Assembly (NCBI GenBank): GCA_946699065.1
Contig: CAMPDV010000009.1
Coordinates: 434,001-498,000 of the forward strand
Source: Loxodes magnus
Taxonomy: Eukaryota > Ciliophora > Karyorelictea > Loxodida > Loxodidae
Reading direction: 5' to 3'
DNA: 64,000 nt
Part shown: one piece after another, positions 25,019-37,982 of the stretch
How positions within the stretch are numbered: the first letter of the stretch is position 1
How the letters are laid out: every line of letters begins with the position of its first letter
Notes under the pieces: generated by a model
The model's database searches: none
What the model saw: the letters and a program-made list of their open reading frames with translations, nothing else
Told to the model about the DNA's origin: nothing
Translations under genes and position numbers: made by a program

Positions 25019-26667
25019 TTGATGATTCATTAGAAATTAGATTTTTTATTTATTATAAATATAAGTATCATCCATCAAATAAAGTCTACGTAATTTATCT
25101 AGCTCAAATCTTATGATTATATATTATAAAACTTCCCTTGACATTTTTCTATAAATTAGAAGTTAACCTCATAAAATTATAATATTTCATTCAATTTAGC
25201 TTTGAAAAGCGAAAAATGAAAATAGGATAATTGAATTAGCAAGAATCTAAAGAAAAATAATCAAAAAGATCTAAAAAATGGAAATATTATAGAAATATTT
25301 TGGTTAGTTCTTCTAACTTTATTTTATCATTTATTTTTGTCATACAAATAAATCTGATATAAGATCTCTTTATTATTTTCTGATTTAAGAAGTTATGATA
25401 TACCCAGTTCAATCTGAATAAAAGCATTAACTCTATATAAAATACTGTTTATTAAGATCAGTTATAATCTTTATTTATTTAAGTGATTTGAATATCTTTT
25501 TGGCTTCAAAATTAATTATATTGATTACTATCATCGAATTTATGATGATTAATAAATGTATTTACCTCTAAACATTTTTAAGTTAAAAAATGTAAGCTAT
25601 TTAAATATAAAATAACTATAGTTATAATATTATTATCATCTAATTTTATATTAAACTTAATTCTAACTCAGATATCTGTTTCCTTATAATTTACAAACTC
25701 TATTTTACTTTTTGGAATTCTCAGTGTAATAGATGTATTTATAGTAAAGATATAAAGTTGTAAATAACGAAAAGCCTTTAAAGTTCTTAGGACTGTTTAA
25801 ATTAAATCTTTCTTCATATTAATTTAAATTAGATAACTTTCTTATTTCCCTATATAAAGAAATTATTCCTGTTTTTAAATAATTATATTTTGAGCCTTAA
25901 ATTCAAATCTATCAACAATTAAATGTATTAGCATTATCAAAAATAAAGCAATAGAATGCTTCTAAATAGTTAAATCTATCTAGTCTTCTTATTTGCTCAC
26001 TAAACCATCCTACAAATTACTTTAGTTCTAATTCATAAGATATTAAAACTATTTAGATGAATAACCAAAACTTTCCATAGCATATTAAATCCAGAAATGC
26101 TCTATGCAATAAAGCATTTATACTTTAGACTATCATAGTCTATTTTAATTAATACTAAAGCTTAAGTATAACTATATCTTCATCAAGCTTCAACTAAGAT
26201 AGTTAGATTATTAGATAATTATTAGGAATTCTATGACTAAAATCTATTAAAATTTAAATTATATTAAGTAAAAGCAAAGCTGTAACCTACATTAAATACC
26301 CTCTTAAATAGTATTAGCTCTGCTTATATTAACTTTGGTATAAGTACCCAGCCAATAATCTTGACTTAAAGCAAATAAATATTTATAATGAAATTTCTTA
26401 TAAAAGTAGCATATTTTTTAAAAGGGGGCTAGATATGGAAGATAGAAAACTGAAATATTTAATTCTTATTTCTAATTTTTTAATTCTGACTTATCCTTTA
26501 AAACATTCAAATATTGAAGATTCTAGATTCATCTAATTTAAAAATGGAAGGAATTTAAGAAGATTTAGGGAATTTTCTTATTAATTTACCAGTAAAATAC
26601 GGTGTATTTAAATTAAGTATCTTTAAGTTTGATTATATTCATAAATATAATTTAAGTTACTAGGAAT
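25019..26667. other. intergenic, AT-rich, one tiny ORF
   Basis: Mostly non-coding. A 60-odd-codon ORF near 26434-26625 (MEDRKLKYLILISNFLILTY...) has a hydrophobic start but no other support. The last part is the promoter region of the phosphatase gene. Confidence 0.45.
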
Positions 26668-27750
26668 ATGAAAAGCCTGAACAGATAATTTGTTATCTAA
26701 AACTAATCAGGAACAGATTTACCTACCCTTAGATTCTCTCGCTCGCTCTCAGTTCCTTTTACCTAAGTAAATAGTGAACAAAAGCAAGAGCCTATGCGAA
26801 GATCGATGTATCCTTCTCCTAACAAATTCTCAAAAATATAAAATTAAGCTGCTTTTATTGATCCTTGTGAAAAAAATAAACCATCGTTGACGTTTTAAAG
26901 TAGTGGATTTATGATTCCGTCACATAATGCAAAATCAACAGATCCAGCAGAAAGTTAAGATGCAATGAGAATTTTTCAGAATGTTTGTGGTGTAGCAGAT
27001 GGTGTAGGATAGTGGAAGAAATTTGGAATAAACCCTAGAAAATTTGGAGAAAACCTGCTACATAAAACTTGTACTTTCGTACAAAATAACTTAAATACTT
27101 CTATTAATATTTTATAATTAGGTAAGCACGCTATGTAATATGCCTTTCAAAAGACAGAAGATCCAGGCAGCAGTACAATCTTAATCTACTACTTGAAAGA
27201 TAACTACTTATATGTTAATTATATAGGAGACTCTCAATTAATTATTTTAAGACCCTGTTACAATCAATCAAATAATCAAATAGAATCCATTTCACTTCTT
27301 CATAAAACTAAACCCCAATGCTTTCAATTCAATTCGCCATATTAGTTGATTAGATGGCCTGACTAAAATTAGACAGACAGCTTAAGTCCAAATAAGTCTA
27401 AATACATAAGAACTATATAGTAAAGACAAAGAGAATTCCCTATCACTCCTAACTAAGCTATGTAATTAAAGATTCCTGTTTAGGAAAAAGATATTGTTGT
27501 AGCAGGTTCAGATGGAATTTTTGATAACATATCACTTGGAAATATAATTCAAATACTTAAACAGACATTACATAAATATCCTCTCCAGAAAATTGCAGAA
27601 ATTATTACAGAGTCAGCATGATAGCTATCTAAACTGAAAAACTACGCAAGTCCTTTTGCAGAAGAAGCTAAAAAACACAATATTCAATATAATGGAGGGA
27701 AAGCAGATGATTGTACAGTAATTGTATCTCAAGTTATACTTGGATAATGA
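26668..27750 (+). CDS. PP2C-type phosphatase, PPTC7/Ptc7-like
   Basis: A single exon of 360 codons, ATG 26668 to TGA 27748-27750. The first 50 residues carry Arg/Ser and almost no acid (LRFSRSLSVPFTQ), a plausible mitochondrial presequence, as in PPTC7. PP2C motifs follow: GVADGVGQW (about 105-113), metal-binding Asp in VADG, GSSTILIYYL, NYIGDSQ, AGSDGIFDN (about 278-286) and KADDCTVIV. PPTC7 family enzymes are Mn/Mg-dependent Ser/Thr phosphatases that act on mitochondrial proteins. The second Gly of the usual DGVGGW is replaced by Gln (TAG). ATG 26794 is a shorter alternative start that would lose the presequence. Confidence 0.9.
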
Positions 27751-29501
27751 ATTTTAATTCATCACAAATTCTCATAAATTTTTATCATATATAAAGATAT
27801 TAAAGATATAAAGAAATTCATATGTCTGCTAAAATTAAACACCTTATTTTTATCTTAGCATTAAAAAATTCTTGTTTTCGCTATATAATATAAATATTCC
27901 CATCTAAATAGAATTTTTCCTTAAATTTGCCTTTTTATTTTATGAGTTACTAAAAAGAGTAAATATTTGTCTGGTTTCTCTTTCATATGAATATTGATCA
28001 GCAGCTCTTATTTATATATTAACTATTACTATTTTAGTATATTGATTAAAATATCTTTACTGTTTATAAAGTAATACAAGCAATCACTTTCAATTTTCTT
28101 TTATTATTTTACTCATTAGGTTTAAGGAAGAATTAGAAAGATAATCAACAAAATGTTGTAATATCCACATACCTGTATTTAGTTTAATTACTTAGTAGTA
28201 ACTGTCATTAGAATGGAGCTTAAAGATTTAATTTAGATATATTATATTTTAAATGTAAGGATAGTGTTAGACTAAGTATTAAGAGTATATATAATTAAAG
28301 CTATCAAATTACTAAAACTATTATTATAACTGTTACTTTCAACTATCTAGAATTTATACACTAAGAAAATTAGATCAATTAGAGTTATTGTTGCTCTAAT
28401 TTTGATTTTAAGGAAGGAATAGCAAAAATGTTATAAATCTATTAATAATTAAGCATGTCTAGCTTTCCTGTTACTATACTTAAAGCTTTATTGTAAATTT
28501 TCATTTTAGATAAATACAGTTTCTTCCTTGTTCAAAATTTAGCCTTGATTTACTATCTTTGAGTTAATAGCCATGTTATTGTAAAAAAGTATTAGATTTA
28601 GATAATGAAGCATGATTGTTAATTTATTAATGAGAGTTTTTATATTTTAATAGTTGTAAATGCTTTAGTTAAAAGTATTTTCTTTAAGTTAAAAGAACTA
28701 AATTATATCTAAGTCTATTAATTAGCCTTAATTTAGTATCTTAGCAACACTACAATATTTATTTATAATTTAAGGTATTCAAGTAAATTCCCCTTACTCT
28801 ATAATAGACTCAAATTCTAGAATAAATTAGCTCTTAACAGTAAAGCATAGCAGCATAATATCTAAATTTAAATATGAGGATACTTATGATTATATTTAAC
28901 TGATAAGTTATTATATAGTATAAGCTTTAATTATAGTAATGCTTGTATTACTTATATCAGTAATGAGGTATTTACATTAGGGATTATCTTTTATCAATAT
29001 TGCTAATATTATAGATATAGCAATCGTTCAATGTACTATAGTGTGATTTTAAGAATATACTGTTTAAGTTAATTTACTTAGTCTAATGTAACTTAATCAA
29101 TTCTAAGTTTAAGTTTACTATCTTTAGAACTAGATACAAGATTTGAATAGTTATTAGCTATTTTAATAGTTAATTAGCCTAATAAGGATAAAAGTTAAAT
29201 TCAGGGAATGAGAATGAAATAGAAGCAGGCATTATGTTATTTAATTAGTATATTTAACTTTAATTAAGCTATTCTAGATTTTCTCTTCACCCAGAATTAT
29301 TTATTAAAGCACTTTAACTAAAAATTATTTTAAGGTTTGTTTTGTAAGAATGGTCTATTAATATGCTAATTATATATAAGATAAGAAATAGATTGTAATC
29401 TAATATGTAACCTAAGAATGGCAAAGATATAACTACAGATATAGTTAAATTAATAGGTAGTTAAGAAATATTATAAATATTTACTTTAGTAGTCAATAGA
29501 A
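27751..29501. other. intergenic, AT-rich
   Basis: 1.75 kb between the ends of two convergent genes. No supported coding frame, repeat or RNA gene was noticed. Confidence 0.5.
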
Positions 29502-31235
29502 TCAACTTTTGTCTCTTTCATCTCCAAATGCATTCTATAGTAACTTCATAACACCTAAACAAATTTCGTCTTTATAAGGTAAAGCACAGACTTGAATTCC
29601 AACTGGAAGACCTTGACTTTTTTTCATATTATTTTGAGCAATTTTTACAGTAAATGTTTTTTTATTACTCGAATAGTATTATTCTTCTGGTTTTACATAG
29701 GTTATGTTAACAGTTCCACAACTTAGTTGAAAGATTGATGGCATTCATGTATAACTGAAGGCATGAACTAAATTTATGGTATTCAAATGAAATGGAGCAA
29801 TAATAGCAGCTAAGGGACAAATGTAAGCATCAATATTTAATTTCTTAACATAGCTAAAGAATTATCCTTTAATATTGTCTATCCTAGTTTTTACTATTCG
29901 AATATCAAAAAGGGTTTAAGTTTTCTTAAGTTAGCATATGGTAGAAACTGTTTCTTAATCTTAAAGTATATACTGAGCTATAAAGATCAAAAGATCTGCA
30001 AAGCCTGGTATATTCCTAATATAATCCTGTAATAAAAAGTATGGTGCTGGACTTTCTCCTTTTAAGATTCTTTTTAAATGCTAGGGATCAGCTGAAGAAA
30101 TTTTAACAAATAAATCTAAACACTCTCCAGCTGATGTTATATCCATTGGAACAAGAGTGTGGCCTTAACTCTCTAGAAATTACTTTGATTCTTAAACTGC
30201 TCTAATGATAGAAGGGCAAGGAGTCATGAAATTATCGTCTGTGAAGTAACCAATTCTTAATTTTTTTGTTCCATTAGTAATTTCATTGTATACATTTCAA
30301 TTGAAAGGCATATGAGGAGAACTAGGATCAAATGAATTTTATCTAGAAAACCAGGCACTTATAACCTGTGCAACAGTATCAACTTATTGAGCTAATACTC
30401 CAGCACTAGAAATATTATCTTCATTTATAGCGTATTTATTTGTATCATATATTCCTTTTAAACTATGTCTAACTGGAGTTGTTTTATATCCTACAATGCC
30501 ATTAAAATTAGCAGGAATTCTTATACTCCCACCATAATCCGTTCCTAAACTAAACTACGTAAGTTTTCTTCCAACCATGCCACCACATCCACCAGAACTT
30601 CCACCTGAAGTTCTAGCACTATCGAAAACATTAGAAATTCTTCCATAGAAGCATTAGCTTTCTATCCATCATACACATTAGCATAGATTTGTTTTTACAA
30701 AGGGAATTGCTCCTTGCTCTTTCAAAATTTCTATATGCATAGCACTTCATTAATCTTCTGTGAATGCTCTTCAAACTAAACCTATCGAAGTGCAAGAATT
30801 TTTCATTTAATATTAATCCTTGACAGAGAAAGGTACACCTAAAAGAGGCAAATCAGGCTTTACTTGCATAGAATCGATTTCCCTAGCTCCTTTTAAAGCC
30901 TCTTCGTAAAATTGCTCAGTAATTAGATTATGTTTCCTACCTTACTCAATGGTACGCTTAATATAAACAGTCATTACTTATTCTGCGGATATTTTGTTAT
31001 TTTTAATAGCTTCGCTAATTTAACTAGCAGAAAGCGAAATAATAAACTGTTCTAACTCTGGAGAAATGCTAATTAACTTGGGAATTGGTTTTTAATTAGC
31101 CTGTTTTATTTTCTTCCTTCCTTGTAAATATCTATAAGTCATCCATCCCCATCTTTTAGCAAGCTTTGCTGAAAAATATGCAGTTGCTAAAACTCCGATA
31201 ATTAAAGTCTATTTTCTAGGACTCAGCACTTCCAT
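29502..31235 (-). CDS. amidase-signature enzyme, fatty-acid amide hydrolase-like
   Basis: A single exon of 577 codons, ATG 31235 to TGA 29502. An N-terminal hydrophobic segment (TLIIGVLATAYFSAKLA) precedes the amidase domain, the same plan as FAAH. The Ser-cisSer-Lys triad is present: Lys in GVPFSVKD (about residue 137), nucleophile region TSGGSSGGCGG (about 205-215), and the cis-Ser in GTDYGGSIRIPA (about 235). The family usually reads GSDxGGSIR, so Thr replaces the first Ser. The C-terminal QGLPVGIQV fits the family's G(L/I)PVGVQ motif. The enzyme probably hydrolyses fatty acid amides at an internal membrane; the substrate is inferred. Five TGA and several TGG codons encode Trp. Confidence 0.93.
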
Positions 31236-31872
31236 TTTTAATCCCTTTTAAGTAAACTCTTAAGTTTTGGATTTTGTCTTTTAATAAAGATACACAGCAA
31301 TCCTTTAAATGTATACAAAGTTGTAAATTATATCCAATAGATCTTAGCAAAACCTTTGCGCTTTTCTAGTTAAACAAATAAGGGAAGGGATATAAAATTA
31401 GGTATAACTATAAAATAAATAAACTACTAAGATCATATAAATGATCTTTTAACTGACCTTCACTCTTTCTATATATCATAAAGCATTCTTATATTTTAGC
31501 AATTTAGCTATACTATACCACTTTCTTATATCTATAAACCCCTATTCCAATCTCAAATTTATACTTATTTGTTTGAGAGAGTTTAATATACTATAAGTTA
31601 TATCTAATGTAAATTTAAATGGCTATTGTAGTCTACGATATTATGATATTAAAGGTTTAAGCTAACTATTTCTAGTATCTATTTAGATAAGCTTAGCATA
31701 AAGTTAACGTCTTTATCAAAGAGATCTAGAAATAGAAAGCTTATTCATTATAAGCAAGCAAAGAGATTGATATAATTATAACTATATGTTGAGTAATATG
31801 GATTTTGATAGAAACAAAGGAAAGGTAAAGTAACTTTATAAACTTATTCCTTAATTTTTAGATTTTTCAAAT
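31236..31872. other. intergenic, AT-rich
   Basis: No supported gene. It separates two minus-strand genes. Confidence 0.5.
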
Positions 31873-32175
31873 TCAGAGTTGGAAATTAGCAGGTTTCATA
31901 TGGCTTGGAGTGAACAATGGCGGAATTGGCATTAATAACCCACCACTACGGCCATCAGAGTCATCGTCTCTATTGTTTTTTTTATCCTTTTTCTTCTTAG
32001 GTCCACCCAGTAAACCTTTTAACCATCCCAAGAGTTAATCTTCGTCTTTCTTTTCAGTATTCTTTATTTTATCATTAGTACTGGTAGGTGTTCTAGGTCT
32101 AGCTTGGAAAGCAAAAGGTCTAATCTAATAGAGTCTAAGTAATCTTAATTAATTAGATTTCCAGAACTTTAACAT
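31873..32175 (-). CDS. small basic protein, 100 codons
   Basis: ATG 32175 to TGA 31873. The N-terminus (MLKFWKSNQLRLLRLYQIR) is amphipathic and acid-free, like a mitochondrial presequence. The middle reads GWLKGLLGGPKKKKDKKN, then an acidic RDDDSDGRSGG and a Pro-rich end (MPIPPLFTPSHMKP). It is GC-richer than its surroundings, which supports coding. No known family; it could be a small mitochondrial protein or the first exon of a longer gene. Confidence 0.55.
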
Positions 32176-32446
32176 TTATTATTAAATCTAAAAACTACTT
32201 AAAAGCTATTTCTTTCTTAAATATCCATTACTATTTACTAATTAATCCCTTATTAGACTCCTTTCAAGCTGCATTCCAACTAAGTTTATATATTCATTGC
32301 TTTATTTCTTTGTACTAACTACTTCACATTTCGTATAATAAGATACATTATGATAGCTACTAAGTTGGTGACATTACTAGAATAAAAGGAATAAAGTAGA
32401 GAAATTTCTAGAATTCCAATTAAATTTAAATCTTTAAATAAATATT

Positions 32447-33895
32447 ATGAAACTCTATTTCTTCCCTTTACTTCTCTTTATAGCTGCAGTTTATACTAAC
32501 GCTCAGTAAGATGCGGTTACTGAATTGAGAGGCTAAGAATATAATGCGTGAATTAAGAAATACTAGAAATATTTGCGAGTTGTTTGATTTTATGCTCCTT
32601 GGTGTAAAGATTGCAAAATCCAGTATCTATAATTCTAAAAGGCAGCTGAAAGAGTGATAAATTCTCACTTCAAGTTTGCTAAAATTGATGCTACTTCAAT
32701 GGAAAATGAAGCAATTGCTTAGAAGTTAAATATCAAAACTTATCCTATAATTAAATATTACCTTCCTAATGAAAATATTCCTTAATAGTACGAGACTTAA
32801 TTGATTGCAGATAACATTATTTCAACACTCTAAGGAAAAATAAATATAAAATAGCAAATAAAGTCTTTAGCTGAAATTCATACATTGAGATCTAAATTTC
32901 CAGATCACCCTTTCATTATAGGAATATTTCCAGAAGAGACTGATAGTTTGAAGTGGTTCTAAGAATTCCAAAATTAAATGATAGATACTTTCAAATTTGC
33001 CATTCTGTAGAAAGGCGACTTTTAAGATGCTCTTAAAGAGTTCAACTTAAAAAATGAAGGTATTGTAACAATCTTTCCTGAATTTATTTCCAATAACTAT
33101 ACCAGTAAAGAAGACTTCGCAAGTAAGTAAGAAATGCTAAAATGGATTGAAGATAATATCATAGTAAAGCATGTCATATACTACCCGAACTTTTAGGAGT
33201 ATCTAAATAATAATCTAAAAAGAACATTTGGACTTATAGTCACTGAAGCAAGCTATGAAAAATCTTCGAAGTAAGTTAAATATATTTGGAATAGACTAAG
33301 TAAAATGGAGAAAAACTTTACAATAGGAATAGTTGATAACTCACTAATGAAAGAATTCTTGGAATAGAACGGAATTTAAGAAAACATTCTCCTTATTTTT
33401 TAAAACAGTCAGTTAAAATTCGTTATGGAGGATCCTGTTGTTAATAAAAAGTTTATCGTTGAAAAACTTAAGCTATTTTTGTATCACTATGAAGAAAAAA
33501 ATTTAGACGTTTTTGTAAAATCTGAAAAAGAACCTGAAAGTATATATGAAAACAACGTTTTAAAAATAGTAGGTAAAAACCATAGAACATTACTCTAAGA
33601 TAAAGAAAAAGATTTCTTCATTATGTTCTTCTCATCTAAGGACTATCAAATAGATAAGCAAATGTAAATATGAGAATAAATTGCTCAGAAGTATAAAGGT
33701 TCAGATATAACAATAGCGAAATACGATTTGTCTAAAAATGATTAACTTCCTTTGTTTAGAATAGAAAAGACTCCTACTTTCTACGTGCTTCCTTATAGAA
33801 GTAAAAGACCATGGCGCTATTAGTAAGGAACGTCATTCGAAGAAATCGATTAGTGGCTTTAGTTTAGAATTAACCATAGAAAGGATGACTTATGA
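32447..33895 (+). CDS. divergent protein disulfide isomerase, ER-retained
   Basis: A single exon of 482 codons, ATG 32447 to TGA 33893-33895. It has a signal peptide (MKLYFFPLLLFIAAVYTNAQ). The first thioredoxin domain carries FYAPWCKDCKIQ, i.e. CKDC (Cys53/Cys56) in place of the usual CGHC, followed by AKIDATSMEN and cis-Pro TYPIIKYY. The C-terminal thioredoxin-like domain (FFIMFFSSKDYQ...RIEKTPTFYVLP) has lost its CxxC. The protein ends in KDDL, a KDEL-type ER retention signal directly before TGA, which independently shows that this TGA is a stop. PDIs make and shuffle disulfides in the ER; one active site and the altered CKDC suggest weaker or specialised redox activity. Confidence 0.92.
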
Positions 33896-34117
33896 AATAC
33901 TAAATATTTTTTAATTTAACCTAAATATTAATATTTCAAATCTACTTACGAGCATTGTTTTACTAGTCATGCTTTAACTTTTCTCTTTTTACTTATATTT
34001 AAGTAATTTTAGTTAGTTTCAGTTTAGTAAATTTATATAAAGAAAATTTAATTAGATGCTTCAATATAATTGCAAAGCTTTTTTTTAACTAAAATGATAA
34101 TCAAAATTAGTTTAAGA

Positions 34118-34575
34118 TCATTGTTCAGTAAACTAATCGCTACCAATGTTTGATTCTGATTCCTAGACTCTACTCTTTAAAACCAAGATGTTTTGCTCAA
34201 GCCTTACTTTGTCTTAATTTAACTGTGCAATTTATTGCTTCAAGAACAAATTTTCTCCCTTTTCCTCATTTACTATTTTTTTGAAATCTCTGGAAAGTCT
34301 TTCTAGCTCATCTAGAACTTTAGCTGTAATATCATTGCAGTCCTCTTTATTAATATGCTCTAGTTGTGTTAATTCAGTTCTAATAATTTACTGATGTTTC
34401 CTATTTTCGTGAAGGTCTTGGTTACATTCTTTAATTTTATTCTAAAATTAAAAGTTACGAAAAGATAGGAAAGATGAACTTTGATAGGCATTTATCTAGA
34501 GTTAGTTGTCCCAGGCATAACTGATGCAGTTAGCATATTGTGATCTTAATCTTCGTAGTTTAAATCTTCTTCCAT
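34118..34575 (-). CDS. small coiled-coil protein, one 17-nt intron
   Basis: 146 residues after removing GTAACTTTTAATTTTAG (34442-34458). It starts MEEDLNYEDQDHNML. From the intron onward the product is continuous coiled coil: NKIKECNQDLHENRK, LTQLEHINKEDCND, VLDELERLSRDFKKI, LNQDKVRLEQNILVLK. The last residues are SDQFTEQ before TGA 34118-34120. Size and shape resemble small ciliary or trafficking coiled-coil proteins, but no family match is certain. Confidence 0.7.
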
Positions 34576-35389
34576 TTAGTTTACTATTTAATTTCCTTTT
34601 AAACCTTTCTATTGAATCTATCAACTTTTCAGTTTTCATATTACACTTATTGTTAGAAAATCAACTAATAACTCAATATTGTTACATTGCGCCTAATGCT
34701 TATGCTTAATCAATCATAGAATGAAATATCCATTACCTTAACTATAATAGTGTAAACTATCAAGTTTATTAAATAAAAGACTTGTAGATTCTAGTATAAG
34801 TAAAACACAATAGAGTCTTATCCTAATAGTAGTTTTTATATTAGCTTAATCAAAAGTAAATGATAGAAGCTTTATTATCTTAATATATTTAATAGCATAA
34901 AGATAGTAAGGTAATTTACTATTTTAAATTAAATATTATAAGTAAAGACCATTTCTATCTTCTCTTTTCTGTTCCTCAATCTGTAAGCGTAATCTTCTAT
35001 AGAATACAAGTATTACCATTCAACTTTCTTGGCTATTTTTCTTTTATTAAGTTCCTTCCAATAAATTTAGAGAATTAGAAAAAGAATTCTTTTAATAACT
35101 GAAAAGACATTAATATATCATATGCCTGTCCAAAGTATAACCTATTTATATATCTGCTAATATAAAAATTGGATCTAGTTTGATGTAATAGGAATAAATA
35201 AACTTATGCATATAAGTGCTTATCTTAAGAGATAAGCTTCTATTGAAGAAACAGAGTAACTTAATAAGAGGGATTTCTAAATAACATTAAAGTACTATTT
35301 TAACTTAGTAGCTTTATATCTTAGATTCCTATCAATTAAGTAAACTTCTAGTGCTACTTCATTTAAATTTTTTATTAAGGAATCTTAAA
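34576..35389. other. intergenic between divergent genes
   Basis: About 0.8 kb that must hold the promoters of the coiled-coil gene (minus) and Sec24 (plus). No element can be named from sequence alone. Confidence 0.5.
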
Positions 35390-37982
35390 ATGAAATAGCT
35401 TCCACCTTAGTTTAGATAGGTGGCTAATCCTTAGATTAAGATTCCTTAGTAATACTAAGAATCACAAGAGTAAAACATATAACCAATATCCAACTATTAA
35501 GAAACTTAAATTTTGCCGTTACCTAAGTTTTTGCGCTTATCGAGTGTGAAAATACCTGATAACTTCAATCAATGAAAATCTACTAAAATTACTCTTTCTA
35601 TTAACGTTACTCCTTTCACTCCTGAAATTACTGAAAACGGAATTTCAAATGAATTACCCTTTGCACATTTCGGAAATACAGTAGTCCCTAGATGCTTCAA
35701 CTGTCTTGGATATATAAATCCATATGTTAAATGAAACACCAAAGGTAAATATTGGTAATGTAATTTATGCAACTCAAATAACGAAACTCATGAGAGCTAT
35801 TACTAGCCACTTGACATTAACAATAAAAGAATTGATTGCATGCAGAGAGCGGAACTTTCTTAATAGTGTTATGATATTATTGTTCCTGAATCATACATGA
35901 TTAGACCACCTATTCCACCTACTTTCTTATTTGTAATTGATATAAGTTCTTAAGCTTAGACTAACGGATCGCTATTTTTGCTATAAGCTACATTGAACCA
36001 TGTATTGCAAAACAACCTTTGAAATGACAGAACTTAGGTAGGATTTATATTATACCACAAATATACATCCATTATCACTTTTCGTAATAAGAGGTTCCAA
36101 TAAGTTGTTATAACTGATAACGAAAATTCTTTTCCCCCTTTACCGAAATAATGTGTACTTGTGAATGTTTAAGACTGACTACAGTAAATAAATGAGTTTT
36201 TAGAAATACTTCCTAAAATTTAAGGAGATGATGATACAAATTATGAAGTTTTCCAGAATTCTTTGGTTCTTGCTCACGATATTATGAAGAACGAGGGAGG
36301 AAAAATGTTTATATTTATTTCTTAATCACTTAGCATATAAAAAAGAATCTCTAAAAAGTCTGAAAGAGATCCCCATCTATAGGAAATTGATCCTGATATT
36401 GATACTCTTGCCTTTAAGTTTTTAGAAAGTAATGTATCGATTGAACTTTTTATATTTACTACTTTATTTACTGTAAGTCTTCACTTTAGTCTTTAAACTA
36501 ACTTGCAGAACTAGCCTAGCAAACAGGAGGAGATATTTTATATATTCCAAATTTTAAAGCTTTAATTAACTGGAACTAAGCTTCAAAGCAAGTACTTAAA
36601 TGTCTTACTAGAACTATTGGCTAAGAGGCTACAATTAGAACTAGACTTAGTAGCAATTGAATTATAAGCAAGTTTCATGGAAATTTTTCTTTAAGATATA
36701 AAGATTTAGTCAAATGTAATACTCTGGATAAGTAAGCTTTAAGATTCAGAGATAAGACAATTTAGATGTCCTTCAAATTAAATGTACCAGTGGTATCTGC
36801 TTAACTGCTGTTTATTTAAGTTGCAGTGCTATTTTCACATATAGATGGAGAAAGGAGAATAAGAGTTATAAACCATAATATTCCATTAGTGAGTTCTATT
36901 CTTGAATTTGTTCAAAATATTGATGTAGAATGTTTAGTTGCTAGTTTAGCGAAGCAATCCATTTAGCTTGTAAATTTTACCTATTTAGATAAAAAAATGC
37001 GGTTAAGTTGCTAAAGGTTAGAAGTGAGTTGAAGAGAAAGCTAAGTTTATATTAAGAACCAACTTTCAATCTAAAGTATTTGCTCTTTATATTTTTGGAC
37101 TTCTAAAGCATGATTGCTATCTACCACTTTACAAAAATCCTAGCCAGTTAAAAGAAATAAATGATGCCTAAAGTTATATCCTTCATAAGATGCAAATTCT
37201 ACCAGTTGATGAACTTATCACTTGAATTTATCCAAGTCTTCATTGTATAACTGACTAAATTTAGCAAAGGTTAAGCTTGACTAGAAAGTCAACAGACGAA
37301 TAAAACGCCTATTTGCTAGATTGCCTTTAAGACATAACATTATGAATTGGAAGGTAATTGTTATTACTTTAGTTAAATCTCATAGATCAATCTAAATAAA
37401 ATATTCCATCCTGAAATTTAGTCAACTTAGGACTTCTAGAATAATATTGATATAAGTACTATTAATCCTCAATCAGAATATGGTAGTAAAATTCTAACCT
37501 TTCTCTAAAATGTAGAGCTAACAAGAAGCAACACTCCTATGTTCAGAATTTTGATAAGCGGGGACATTATGGAAAATCCGTAAGTTTTACTATTAAGATT
37601 TTTCTTTAATAAGCTAGTAGAAGACAGAACTGCTTTAGGCATTAATTTTGAAGAGTTTTTAAATCATCTGCAATTTAATGAAAAATCTCTATTTGACTAA
37701 CAATTTTCTTTTAAATTAATAAAATTATCTAATTGCATCTTTAATATCTACCATTCACTAAATACTCTTCACTTCTTTTCATTATCAAAGCTTCTTAATG
37801 AAAATAAAAAAAGTGATAGTATTAATCTAGTTACTTGCATTAAGGTATACCAAAATTAAATAAATAGAGTGCAGTTTCTTAAATGTTTAGTCTATTTATC
37901 TTAGTGGATAAAAAGACTAAACTATGCAATTTATTTATTATAATTTTATGGCTAAGTTTTTCGAATTATAGCACAAGTATGA
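35390..37982 (+). CDS. SEC24: Sec24-type COPII coat protein, 3 mini-introns
   Basis: About 845 residues after removing introns at 36473-36489 (17 nt), 36970-36988 (19 nt) and 37354-37372 (19 nt). After a short Pro/Gln-rich N-terminus comes the zinc finger RCFNC...WQCNLCNSNN (from about residue 101), then the Sec23/24 trunk start YDIIVPESYMIRPPIPP and FLFVIDIS. A beta-sandwich/helical region follows (KKCGQVAKGQKWVEE), and a gelsolin-like domain with PLYKNPSQL, TLWIGSQIS and RFFFNKLVEDRTALG. Sec24 selects cargo in COPII vesicles leaving the ER and pairs with Sec23. The frame runs on to TGA 37980-37982, but recognisable homology ends near 37690, so the last 95 codons may be untranslated. Confidence 0.9.
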
